A stretch of 41,258 nucleotides of DNA from an uncultured Burkholderiales bacterium (lineage in GTDB: Bacteria; Pseudomonadota; Gammaproteobacteria; Burkholderiales; Burkholderiaceae_C), in NCBI GenBank assembly GCA_903838355.1, contig CAILYC010000055.1, positions 1 through 41,258 of the forward strand, written 5' to 3'. This document shows positions 8,058-15,963 of the stretch, piece after piece. Position 1 is the stretch's first letter. The number at the start of each line of letters is the position of its first letter. The position numbers were made by a program, and so were the translations under genes. The notes under the pieces are model-generated. The model was not told the origin of the DNA and did no database searches. It was given only the letters and a program-made list of their open reading frames with translations.

Positions 8058-9236
8058 ATGAAAAAATTCATACCCACGAGCCTTGCTTTTTTACTGTTGC
8101 TCAACTTTTCAGCGAGCACGCAAGCAGCCTCCAAACCTTTCAAAGTGGGCTTTGTGGTGGCGATGTCGGGTCCCTTTGCCTCCACGGGCGTGGAGATGCT
8201 GGCAGGCGCCAAACTGTTCATGGCCGAGCACGGCAACAAGGTCTCAGGGCGTGAGGTGGAGTTGGTCGTGAAAGACGACAATGGCACACCCGAATTGACC
8301 AAGCGCGCGGCACAAGAACTCGTGGTGAATGACAAGGTGGAGGTCTTGGCTGGTTTCAGTCTCACCCCTCTCGCCCTCGCTGCTGCACCGATTGCCACAC
8401 AGGCCAAAGTTCCCATGGTCAACATGCTGGCGGCCACGTCGTCCATCATCAACGCCACACCCTATATGGTGCGGGTGTCCATGACTTTGCCACAAACGAG
8501 CGTCACCATTTCCGACTGGGCCTCAAACAACAACATCAAGAGGGCTGTCACCCTCGTGTCGGATTTTGGGCCAGGCATCGATGCAGAAACCTCATTCAAA
8601 GACCGCTTTATTCTCAACGGCGGCAAAGTGTTGGACTCCTTGCGTGTTCCATTGAAGAGCAACGATTTCTCTCCCTACCTTCAAAAAGTCAAGGATCTCG
8701 CGCCCGATGCGGTCTTTATCTTTGTGCCAGTCGGTCTGGGCGCCAACTTGATGAAGCAATTCAATGAACGCGGTCTCGATAAATCGGGCATCAAACTCAT
8801 TGGGCCAGGCGACGTGGTGGATGACGGCGACTTGAATGCCATGGGTGAGTCCACGATCGGTATCATCACCTCTTACCCTTATTCCACCTCGCACGCTTCG
8901 GCCATGAATCAAAAATTTGTGAAAGCCTTTAAAAAAGCCAATCCCCAAATGCGTCCCAATGCCATTGCTGTGTTTGGCTATGACGGCATGCGGGTGATTT
9001 ACGAAGCCATCAAGAAAACCAATGGAGCGGGCAACGGGGATCAATTGCTCGAGGCCATGAAGGGGCAAATCTTTGAAAGCCCCAGAGGACAAATCTACAT
9101 TGATGCCATCACCCGCGACATTGTGCAAAGCATCTACATTCGCCGGGTGGAAAAAAATGTCAAAGGTGACGGCGAACTCTACAACGTTGAATTCCAAGAC
9201 ATCAAAGACGTGAAGGATCCCAGGCGAAACAATTGA
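8058..9236 (+). CDS. ABC transporter substrate-binding protein, Liv/branched-chain amino acid type
   Basis: A 392-residue type 1 periplasmic binding protein. The N-terminal signal peptide covers about residues 1-24, with a leucine-rich core and probable cleavage after STQA. The mature protein begins with the family pattern KVGFVVAMSGPFASTG, and has a GYDGMRVIYEAIKK segment near the C-terminus. Starting at ATG 8058 gives a clean signal peptide; a TTG at 8046 would overlap the previous stop. Liv-type proteins feed LivHM/FG importers of amino acids, aromatic acids or amides. No membrane or ATPase partners are encoded nearby, so this is an orphan binding protein that must use a distant transporter or serve sensing. 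It sits 8 bases after the preceding gene, in the same operon. Confidence 0.9.
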   Translation: MKKFIPTSLAFLLLLNFSASTQAASKPFKVGFVVAMSGPFASTGVEMLAGAKLFMAEHGNKVSGREVELVVKDDNGTPELTKRAAQELVVNDKVEVLAGFSLTPLALAAAPIATQAKVPMVNMLAATSSIINATPYMVRVSMTLPQTSVTISDWASNNNIKRAVTLVSDFGPGIDAETSFKDRFILNGGKVLDSLRVPLKSNDFSPYLQKVKDLAPDAVFIFVPVGLGANLMKQFNERGLDKSGIKLIGPGDVVDDGDLNAMGESTIGIITSYPYSTSHASAMNQKFVKAFKKANPQMRPNAIAVFGYDGMRVIYEAIKKTNGAGNGDQLLEAMKGQIFESPRGQIYIDAITRDIVQSIYIRRVEKNVKGDGELYNVEFQDIKDVKDPRRNN

Positions 9237-9292
9237 ACCCAGGAGAGGGGTGAGATTCAAGCGCCGATCCTATAGTCTGCGATCAATTCAAC

Positions 9293-9784
9293 ATGTTCAA
9301 CTGGATTCATTCAGATGTATTTTGGTCAATCTTACTGATCATTCACGGCTTGCTGGCCGTGACACTCTTGGGCGCCATCACCCACCAATCTTTGGCGCTA
9401 TTTCGAAACCTTCAGTCCGCACCTCAAAGTCTGGTGAAACGGTTTCAATCGGTAAGGCCTGAGGTCTACACCCGCACCATTTGTATCTTGTGGCTGGTGA
9501 CTTTTTTCATGGGCGGTTGGATTTACGCTCAATACCGAATCACAGTGCGCATTCCCTTGGAGCAACAAGGCTACTGGTGGAGCCAAGGATTTTTTGAAAT
9601 CAAAGAACACATGGTGAGCATCGGCACCCTCCTCATCCCGGGCTACTGGGCGCTTTGGAAGAATCTGGACAAGCCCGCCTTTGACCTCACTCGCAAATAC
9701 ACCACCGCGCTCTTGGCGGCCATTTGCTGGTTTTCTTTTTTGGTGGGCCATGTTCTCAACAACATCCGAGGATTTGGATCATGA
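9293..9784 (+). CDS. four-helix membrane protein with in-membrane histidines, unknown function
   Basis: A 163-residue inner-membrane protein with four predicted helices near residues 11-31, 62-80, 104-122 and 137-155. Histidines lie in or at the edges of helices: His18 and His31 thirteen residues apart in helix 1, His106 at the start of helix 3, and His153 at the end of helix 4. This spacing is reminiscent of b-type heme ligation, but that is only an inference. The stop overlaps the start of the next gene by four bases (ATGA), so the two are probably translationally coupled. I do not recognise the family. It lies 56 bases after the Liv-type binding protein. Confidence 0.75.
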   Translation: MFNWIHSDVFWSILLIIHGLLAVTLLGAITHQSLALFRNLQSAPQSLVKRFQSVRPEVYTRTICILWLVTFFMGGWIYAQYRITVRIPLEQQGYWWSQGFFEIKEHMVSIGTLLIPGYWALWKNLDKPAFDLTRKYTTALLAAICWFSFLVGHVLNNIRGFGS

Positions 9785-10191
9785 CAACCAAAAGCCTAGA
9801 ATCAAACGAAGCGACAAGGCAAGGTCAAACCCAAGGACAAGCGTTGATGGTCTTTAGTGTCTTGGCGCCCTGCATTTATGTGGCATGCAACTTGTACCAT
9901 TGGCCACTCTTCACGTTTTTCCCGGCCACCAATCACCTCACCTGGGGTTGGGCGCCGATGTCCGACGATGAAGGCCCAGCCATGTACTGGTATGGCTGGT
10001 TGCTGAGCACCTTGATCTTGGGAGTAGGCCTGGCAGGCCTGGCAGGCCTCTCAAGCGCGCTCAAAAACCCCACCTCCAACCCTCTCTTGTCCAAGCTCTT
10101 GCCCCACGTGCTTCACCTCCTGTGGATCCTCCCCTTGGTTTTGCTGCCCGTCATCGTCTATTCTTTGAAATTTTATTGGTTGCATCGCTGA
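9781..10191 (+). CDS. small membrane protein, unknown function
   Basis: A 136-residue protein beginning at the ATG that overlaps the preceding stop codon (ATGA). A hydrophilic Gln/Thr-rich N-terminus is followed by three predicted membrane helices near residues 21-39, 70-91 and 109-128. A Trp/His-rich loop (YHWPLF, NHLTWGW) lies between helices 1 and 2. His109 and His112 lie at the start of helix 3. The helix-2 stretch LAGLAGL is encoded by an exact 9-base duplication (CCTGGCAGG). Coupling with the four-helix protein upstream suggests that they form one membrane complex. No known family was recognised. Confidence 0.75.
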   Translation: MTTKSLESNEATRQGQTQGQALMVFSVLAPCIYVACNLYHWPLFTFFPATNHLTWGWAPMSDDEGPAMYWYGWLLSTLILGVGLAGLAGLSSALKNPTSNPLLSKLLPHVLHLLWILPLVLLPVIVYSLKFYWLHR

Positions 10192-10213
10192 CTTTTTCTG
10201 CAAGGCCTTTATT

Positions 10214-10591
10214 GTGAAGATCATCAAAACCGTGTTATTCGCCCTTTTATGCTTTTTGGCGTTTGTGACTGTCTCACAAGCCGGCGGTGGAGAATACGAA
10301 GGGGCCGATGACAGTGAAAACGCGGGGCCAGCTTATTTTGGCTTTGTAAGGGACGACAAGGGCAGCAACTTGGCCGCAGCCAAGGTCACCTTGCTCAGCA
10401 AAAGTGGCATCAAAGTTGACATCAAATCCAATGTCCTCGGGGTCTACCGCAGCCACATCTCCAAAGACATCAAACCCGAGGACGTGAGCCTCTTGTGTGA
10501 AAAAGATGGCTACCAACAAGTCAGAATCGTCAAACGCAGCAACAGCTCGGGACGTGTCATCGAAGCCGACTGCATCATGCAAAAAAAATGA
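10214..10591 (+). CDS. small secreted protein, carboxypeptidase-regulatory-like domain
   Basis: A 125-residue protein with a clear signal peptide (KIIKTVLFALLCFLAF, cleavage near VSQA at 23). The mature part resembles the beta-sandwich carboxypeptidase regulatory-like domain: GFVRDDKGSNLAAAKVTLLSK, then SNVLGVYRSHI, then a CEKDGYQ segment. Two cysteines (in LLCEKDG and ADCIMQ) could form a disulfide. The start is GTG at 10214 with a weak AAGG at 10202-10205. It follows two coupled small membrane proteins by 22 bases and precedes an exported amidohydrolase by 7 bases, so it is probably the periplasmic partner in this operon. Its role is unknown. Confidence 0.7.
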   Translation: MKIIKTVLFALLCFLAFVTVSQAGGGEYEGADDSENAGPAYFGFVRDDKGSNLAAAKVTLLSKSGIKVDIKSNVLGVYRSHISKDIKPEDVSLLCEKDGYQQVRIVKRSNSSGRVIEADCIMQKK

Positions 10592-10598
10592 GTCGCTG

Positions 10599-12485
10599 AT
10601 GCAGGCCAGGTACGAGCGGATTTTCAAAACAGCTGAGTCCAGTCTCTCGGTTGGGTGCCTTTACACACTTCTTTTCATCGCGCTCTTGAGCACACTCGCT
10701 TGCAAGGCCTTGGCACAAGCCGATACCCTCCTCTACAACGCGAAGATTGTGCAAAGCGACGGCTCTTTTGTAGAAGCCCTGGCCATTCAAAACGGCAAAA
10801 TCAGCGCCATGGGCGACTCCCAGGACATCCTCGCACTGGCGACAACCCAAACGCTCACGCTTGACTTGCAGGGCAAGACCGTGATTCCCGGCCTCATTGA
10901 CTCCCACATCCATGCCATCCGGGCGGGTTTGACCTACCAACGCGAAGTGAGTTGGATAGACACGAGATCGATCCCTGAGGCCTTGTCAAGACTGGAGAGC
11001 GCAGCGCTCAAGGCCCCCCGAAACACCTGGCTCATCGTCGCGGGCGGCTGGGTTGAAGCCCAATTCAAAGAGCACCGCAGGCCCACCCAGGCCGAGATTG
11101 ATGGTGTCGCCCACGGCCATCCGGTGTATGTTCAACTGCTTTATTCGGCGGTGTTGTTGTCAAGCAATGCAGCCCAGGCCTGGGGGTTGACACCGGTTGC
11201 TAAAAAACAAAACAAAAACTCCAATGGGGCGCAAACTCGGCTTCCAAGCGAATTGCTTTCTCGCTTGACCGTTCAAGCCTCTGAAAGCGCTGAGACAAGC
11301 GGGTGGTACGAGGGATCTAGCAGAACCATCAGCGAACTCTTTGATCGGCTGCCGCAACCGAGCTTCAAAGAGCAAGTTATTGGCACCCGCGCCTTTTTTA
11401 CCGAACTCAACCGGCTAGGTCTCACGGGTGTGAACGACCCTGGCGGCTACAACTTGCCCCTCAAGTCCTACCGTGGCGTGAAACTCTTGGGTAAAACCGC
11501 GCAGTTGACCCTGAAGGTTCGCTACAACATCAGTGCGCCAAGGCGAGGTTATGAGCTCGTGGATTTTCAGGGGATTGTGAAAACGTTTGCAAAGGATGAC
11601 ACCCCGCCCTTCCTCCAATTCAACGGCCTCGGTGAAAACGTGAGCTGGAGCATGTACAACAATGACGCGCCCACCCAGGAAGATCAAGATCAACTCTTCA
11701 CGGTGCTCTTGTGGGCCGCACGCCAGCACCTCAATGTCACCCTGCACTGGAACAACGAGTCATCGGTGGACAAGTTATTGGACGTCTTGAAGCGGGTGAA
11801 CGCCATTGCAGACATCACCCCATGTCGCTGGTCCATTGCCCATTTGAACGACGCGTCTGTCTCAACGCTCGTGGCAATGAAAAGTCTTCAAATCGGCTGG
11901 TTGGTACAAAATAGCCTTTACTACCAGGCCGAGCGCTTTGCTTTGCAACGCGGGAACCCTTCTTTGCTGGAAGTTTCTCGCTTCAATACCGCAAAGCAAC
12001 TCGGGCTGCGCACGGCAGCGGGGACTGATGCGCACCGGGTCATGAGCTTCAACCCCTTTGTGGCCTTGCAGTGGCTGGTCTCGGGACTGAGCATCAGTGG
12101 AACGACCACAGGCTCGCCTCTGGAGCGCCCAAGCCGTCTACAAGCCCTGCAGATGTATACCCGTGAGAGTGCTTGGATGAGCTTTGAAGATCAAACACGC
12201 GGGAGCATTGCGCCTGGCTTTTGGGCAGACTTGGTGGTGCTCGATCGGGATTATTTTTCAGTGCCAACCCAAGAAATTGGCGACATTACTTCGCTCATGA
12301 CCTTTGTCAATGGCAAAGTGGTTTATCCTGCAAACGCAAAAGTCCTTGCCTCAATCCCAACCCATTCAACACAGGCCTCAGCTCAACAACAACCTTCCAC
12401 TTTTTGCCCCTCAAAAAAATTTGGCCCTCGAGGTTTTTGTGTTGGGATTTTTGAGCCCAACGGCCAGTTTTGCGCAATCCAATGA
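10599..12485 (+). CDS. exported amidohydrolase family protein (YtcJ/amidohydrolase-3 type)
   Basis: A 628-residue metal-dependent hydrolase. It has an N-terminal export signal (hydrophobic stretch about residues 20-36, likely cleavage after ALAQ at 40). A small beta-sandwich segment then leads into TVIPGLIDSHIHAIRAG with the metal-binding His103 and His105. Later motifs include NVTLHWNNES, RWSIAHLND, the metal-site Asp in GTDAHRVM, and the closing beta segment GSIAPGFWADLVVLDRD. YtcJ-type enzymes hydrolyse N-acyl or amide bonds; the substrate is unknown. The last roughly 55 residues after VNGKVVYPA look non-conserved and run into the remnant signal peptide of a decayed downstream gene, so the natural stop may have been lost. 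An earlier in-frame codon at 10497 overlaps the previous gene and is rejected. Confidence 0.85.
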   Translation: MQARYERIFKTAESSLSVGCLYTLLFIALLSTLACKALAQADTLLYNAKIVQSDGSFVEALAIQNGKISAMGDSQDILALATTQTLTLDLQGKTVIPGLIDSHIHAIRAGLTYQREVSWIDTRSIPEALSRLESAALKAPRNTWLIVAGGWVEAQFKEHRRPTQAEIDGVAHGHPVYVQLLYSAVLLSSNAAQAWGLTPVAKKQNKNSNGAQTRLPSELLSRLTVQASESAETSGWYEGSSRTISELFDRLPQPSFKEQVIGTRAFFTELNRLGLTGVNDPGGYNLPLKSYRGVKLLGKTAQLTLKVRYNISAPRRGYELVDFQGIVKTFAKDDTPPFLQFNGLGENVSWSMYNNDAPTQEDQDQLFTVLLWAARQHLNVTLHWNNESSVDKLLDVLKRVNAIADITPCRWSIAHLNDASVSTLVAMKSLQIGWLVQNSLYYQAERFALQRGNPSLLEVSRFNTAKQLGLRTAAGTDAHRVMSFNPFVALQWLVSGLSISGTTTGSPLERPSRLQALQMYTRESAWMSFEDQTRGSIAPGFWADLVVLDRDYFSVPTQEIGDITSLMTFVNGKVVYPANAKVLASIPTHSTQASAQQQPSTFCPSKKFGPRGFCVGIFEPNGQFCAIQ

Positions 12486-12833
12486 GCGCATTGCTGAACA
12501 CAGATGCTACACCGCCCATGAAGGCCGCTTGTGTGACGTTGCCAGTCGCTTCAAGAACTAAACTTCACGGGCTCTTTGCCAATCACCCAATGGTGAGGAT
12601 CGACTGCTGGATTGCGACGAGGCCCACCCAATACCTTGGCCTACATCTTGCACCATCCCAAGCGAGAAGCCGCCGCCAAGAACTGGAAAGAGCTCACGAC
12701 CATTGCAGCGTTGAAGGCCGCCAAAGCGCAGTCCAAGACCCACACCATCAAGATGGGCACAAAAACAGGCTCTATCTTGGCTAAAAGTGATAGCCTCCTT
12801 AGCTTGACGCCGCAGCATGACGCCTCACCATGA
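12421..12833 (+). pseudogene. decayed NIPSNAP-domain protein with signal peptide (frameshifted)
   Basis: Three reading frames together recover one protein. Frame 1 (12421-12561) gives a signal-peptide-like VFVLGFLSPTASFAQ and then the NIPSNAP N-terminus EHRCYTAHEGRL, ending at a stop. Frame 2 (about 12569-12610) gives LFANHPMVRIDCW, the expected next strand. Frame 3 (about 12612-12833) gives NTLAYILHHPKREAAAKNW and then ILAKSDSLLSLTP, the usual NIPSNAP C-terminal half. Two frameshifts plus a missing start show that it is broken. Its 5' end overlaps the tail of the amidohydrolase gene. NIPSNAP proteins are small ferredoxin-like-fold proteins often found beside catabolic oxygenases and SBPs. 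After 12833 only about 240 bases of unassigned spacer remain before the next gene. Confidence 0.72.
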
Positions 12834-13075
12834 CGCCTCTGCTTTGCCAATGCAATCTGAAGCCCAGCACACCCCTGCCATCCATCTTCACTGGCGAGTG
12901 AGAACAGTCGCCCTTCAAGCTCAAAAAGCATGGGTTTCAAGAGTTAACCCTAATACTATTGGGCGGGGTTTCTTTTACATAATGGATTGACCATCGCACG
13001 CCGTGTGGCGATGGTGTGAATTTACCCCTTTCAATCCCGCTTTGGATTGACCCTCCATACCCATACGGTCTTGCT

Positions 13076-14005
13076 ATGCTTTCAGAAAATTCTGTACTCC
13101 AAGTGGGCTTCTTCACGCCGTCCATGCAGTCGGCCGTTGATCAAAGGGTCAAAGCCGACAAAATCCCCGATGGCAACACGGTTCCTAAAAGCTTTCACTA
13201 CCAAACAATCCTCACCACCGGCAGCACCCCCATCCCCCGCAGTCTCATAGAACAACTCCCCAAGTTGGAGATGATCGCCAACTGCGGTGTTGGTTACGAT
13301 AATTTGCCCCTGGCCTATTTGAAAGAGCGAGGCATTGTGGCCAGTAACACACCGGGCGTTTTGAATGCCGCGGTGTGTGAGTTAACGTTTGGAATGGTGT
13401 TTGCACTCCTGAGAAAGCTCCCTCAGGCCCAGTCCTTTGTCCTTGAGGGGCGCTGGCCAAGCGCAGCCTTTCCTCTCACCACTTCGCTAGCGGGCAAACG
13501 CGTCGGCATTGTCGGCATGGGCCGCATTGCGCAGGACTTGGCCAAGCGGCTCATCGCCTTTGATGTGCACATTGCTTACTGCACCCCCAAACCCAAAGAC
13601 CTCCCCTACCTCTATGTCGGGCACATTGAAGCATTGGCCGAACAATCGGATCTCTTGATCATGCTCTGCCCAGGGGGTGCGGCCACGGCAAAAATTGCCA
13701 ACGCGGCGGTCTTCAAGGCGCTCGGGCCCCAAGGGTTTTTCATCAATGTCGCCCGCGGCAGCGTGGTTGATGAAGCGGCCTTGATTGAGACCCTGAAAAC
13801 ACAAGGGATTGCGGGCGCCGCCCTCGATGTCTTCAACAACGAGCCCAACATCAACCCTGAATTCTTGACCCTCAACAACGTCTTGGTCCTTCCTCACCTG
13901 GGCAGTGCCACCACCGAGACTCGCCACGCCATGATTGAGCTCACCTTGGACAATTTGCAAGCCCACTACCGGCACCAAGCCCTCAAAACTCCCATACCGC
14001 TCTGA
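13076..14005 (+). CDS. D-2-hydroxyacid dehydrogenase (glyoxylate/hydroxypyruvate reductase type)
   Basis: A 309-residue NAD(P)-dependent D-isomer 2-hydroxyacid dehydrogenase. The dinucleotide-binding GMGRIA motif lies near residues 147-152. The catalytic triad is visible: Arg227 in NVARGSVVD, Glu256 in NEPN, His274 in LPHLGSAT. The substrate-binding NCGVGYDN loop is at 69-76. I start at ATG 13076; a GTG at 13016 would add 20 residues unlike the family. It reduces 2-keto acids such as glyoxylate, hydroxypyruvate or 2-ketogluconate. It lies 10 bases before a DapA-family gene and upstream of a TAXI-TRAP transporter, so it probably acts on the imported hydroxy acid or its cleavage product. Confidence 0.9.
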   Translation: MLSENSVLQVGFFTPSMQSAVDQRVKADKIPDGNTVPKSFHYQTILTTGSTPIPRSLIEQLPKLEMIANCGVGYDNLPLAYLKERGIVASNTPGVLNAAVCELTFGMVFALLRKLPQAQSFVLEGRWPSAAFPLTTSLAGKRVGIVGMGRIAQDLAKRLIAFDVHIAYCTPKPKDLPYLYVGHIEALAEQSDLLIMLCPGGAATAKIANAAVFKALGPQGFFINVARGSVVDEAALIETLKTQGIAGAALDVFNNEPNINPEFLTLNNVLVLPHLGSATTETRHAMIELTLDNLQAHYRHQALKTPIPL

Positions 14006-14015
14006 ATGCTAGACC

Positions 14016-14933
14016 ATGAAACCCAGCTCGGCCCTACCCAAAGTCCTCTCCCCTGTTCTCACGCCCTTCAAGGCCAATGGACAACCTGATGCTCAGCGCT
14101 TGATCAAACAATGCCAGTGGCTCACCACTTGCGGGGTGGGCCAAGCCATCTTCGGGACCAATTCCGAGGCCAACTCCATGTCGAGTGCCCAGAAAATGAG
14201 TCTCCTGGACGCCTTGGCAAGCGCGGGGCTTAATCCCGGGTTTTTAATGCCCGGCACGGGGGCTTGCTCCATTGATGAGGCCAGCGTCCTCACCCAAGCA
14301 GCGGTGAAGGCCGGCTGTGCGGGTGTTTTGGTGTTGCCGCCCTTTTACTACAAGGATGTGTCCGACGAGGGTTTGTTTGCTTTTTTTGCCCAAGTCATTG
14401 AGCATGTCGGCGACGATCGGCTCCAAATGTACCTCTACAACATTCCCCCAGTCACCAAGATACCCCTCAGTCTCGCCCTTCTCACGCGGTTAAGACAAGC
14501 CTATCCCAACACGGTGATGGGCATGAAGGACAGCTCGGGTGACTGGGCCTACACCGAGGCCGTCATCCAAGCACTTGCGCCCACAGGTTTTCAGGTGTAC
14601 GCTGGCAGTGAGACCTTTTTGCTGCAAACCCTGCGAGCAGGCGGTGCCGGTTGCATCTCGGCGACAGCCAACATCAACCCCAGTGCCATTGCCAGACTGG
14701 CAGCGACTTGGCAGCAGTCGGATGCCCCCACGCAACAAGCCGCCTTGGACCGCGTGAGGTCCACCTTTGCCAAATTCCCGATGATTCCCGCCATGAAGTC
14801 CGCGGTTGCCCATTTTGGCCACGACCCTGAGTGGCAACGGGTTCTGCCCCCCCTCATGGCGCTCAACCCAGCGCAAACCGAAGGCTTACTCTTGGCACTT
14901 GAGGACATTGGTTTTTCAATTCAAGGCTTGTAA
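14016..14933 (+). CDS. dihydrodipicolinate synthase/N-acetylneuraminate lyase family aldolase
   Basis: A 305-residue class I aldolase-fold protein. The Schiff-base lysine is Lys171 in GMKDSSGD, the supporting tyrosine is Tyr141 in YLYNIPP, and the carboxylate-binding loop is GTNSE (47-51). This departs from the canonical GTTGE of DapA, which argues against lysine biosynthesis. Relatives with such loops cleave or dehydrate sugar-derived 2-keto acids, releasing pyruvate. It follows the hydroxyacid dehydrogenase by 10 bases and precedes the TAXI binding-protein gene by 34 bases, consistent with catabolism of an imported organic acid. The exact substrate is open. Confidence 0.9.
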   Translation: MKPSSALPKVLSPVLTPFKANGQPDAQRLIKQCQWLTTCGVGQAIFGTNSEANSMSSAQKMSLLDALASAGLNPGFLMPGTGACSIDEASVLTQAAVKAGCAGVLVLPPFYYKDVSDEGLFAFFAQVIEHVGDDRLQMYLYNIPPVTKIPLSLALLTRLRQAYPNTVMGMKDSSGDWAYTEAVIQALAPTGFQVYAGSETFLLQTLRAGGAGCISATANINPSAIARLAATWQQSDAPTQQAALDRVRSTFAKFPMIPAMKSAVAHFGHDPEWQRVLPPLMALNPAQTEGLLLALEDIGFSIQGL

Positions 14934-14967
14934 GTCACTCCTCCTCCCACTCCACCAGAAAATAGAC

Positions 14968-15918
14968 ATGAAAACATTCAAGATCCTTTTGTTGAGCTCA
15001 GCTCTAAGCGTTTTTGCGGCCCAGGCACAAAACATGTCCATCGCAACCGGTGGCACTGGCGGGGTGTATTACCCCATGGGGGGAGGACTCGCGGCGGTGT
15101 TGTCCAAACACATCCCCGGCATGTCGGCCACGGCCGAGGTCACGGGGGGTTCCATTGACAACTTGAAGCTCGTGGGGTCTGGCAAGCCCTACATCGCGTT
15201 TTCCATGTCCGATGCGGCCAAAGAGGCCCAGGCCGGGGACGGCAAGTTTCAAGGTAAACCCATCAAACTGCGCACCCTGTTGGTTTTGTACCCCAATTTA
15301 ATGCATGTGGTGACGGTGGAGTCGACCAACATCAAGTCCTTCAAAGACCTCAAAGGCAAGCACATCAGCACAGGTGCACCGGGCAGTGCCACCGAAATCA
15401 TGGCGTTTCGGGAGCTCGAAGCCGCGGGCTTGGACAAGGACAAAGACGTCTCGCGTGAGCGGCTCAGTGTGGCCGAGTCGGTCAACGCCATCAAGGACCG
15501 AAAGATCGACGCCTTTTTTTGGGTGGGCGGTCTGCCCACCGCGGCCGTCACCGATTTGGCCAACACACCGGGCATGAAAATCGAGATGATTGAAAACACC
15601 GAAGGCATTGCCGCCATGAACAAAAAGTACGGCAATCTTTACTTCTCCACTGTCATTCCCAAAACCATGTACAGCGGTATGGCCAAAGACAACATGGTGG
15701 CCGCAGTCTCCAACATCTTGCTCGTGAGCGAATCCATGTCCGACGCCGATGCCTACAAGATCATCAAAGCCATTTTTGACTTCAAAACAGAGCTGATTCA
15801 AACCCACCGTGAATTTGAAAGCGTGAAGCTGGAAAATCAAAAATCCCTTGCCACCTCCATTCCCTTTCACCCAGGGGCTTTGAAATACTTCAAAGAAAAT
15901 GGCGTTAAAACGGAATAA
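14968..15918 (+). CDS. TAXI-family TRAP transporter solute-binding protein
   Basis: A 316-residue exported binding protein. Signal peptide MKTFKILLLSSALSVFAAQA (cleavage near residue 20) is followed by the TAXI hallmark ATGGTGGVYYPMGG. The STGAPGSATE and FFWVGGLPTAA segments are also characteristic of the family. Starting at ATG 14968 gives a clean signal; an upstream in-frame codon inside the aldolase gene is rejected. TAXI proteins deliver substrates, often glutamate or C4/C5 acids, to a fused 4TM-12TM TRAP permease, and such a permease gene follows 45 bases downstream. A complete transporter is therefore encoded. Confidence 0.93.
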   Translation: MKTFKILLLSSALSVFAAQAQNMSIATGGTGGVYYPMGGGLAAVLSKHIPGMSATAEVTGGSIDNLKLVGSGKPYIAFSMSDAAKEAQAGDGKFQGKPIKLRTLLVLYPNLMHVVTVESTNIKSFKDLKGKHISTGAPGSATEIMAFRELEAAGLDKDKDVSRERLSVAESVNAIKDRKIDAFFWVGGLPTAAVTDLANTPGMKIEMIENTEGIAAMNKKYGNLYFSTVIPKTMYSGMAKDNMVAAVSNILLVSESMSDADAYKIIKAIFDFKTELIQTHREFESVKLENQKSLATSIPFHPGALKYFKENGVKTE

Positions 15919-15963
15919 AGGATCCAGACCCACATCAGTCTTTTTACATCACTTGGGCTCCCC

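Noticed and set aside
15252..15259. Further GGTAAACC copy as part of the operator set
   Set aside because: It lies inside the TAXI binding-protein coding sequence and lacks the flanking ATG half of the 9-base element, so it is treated as chance.
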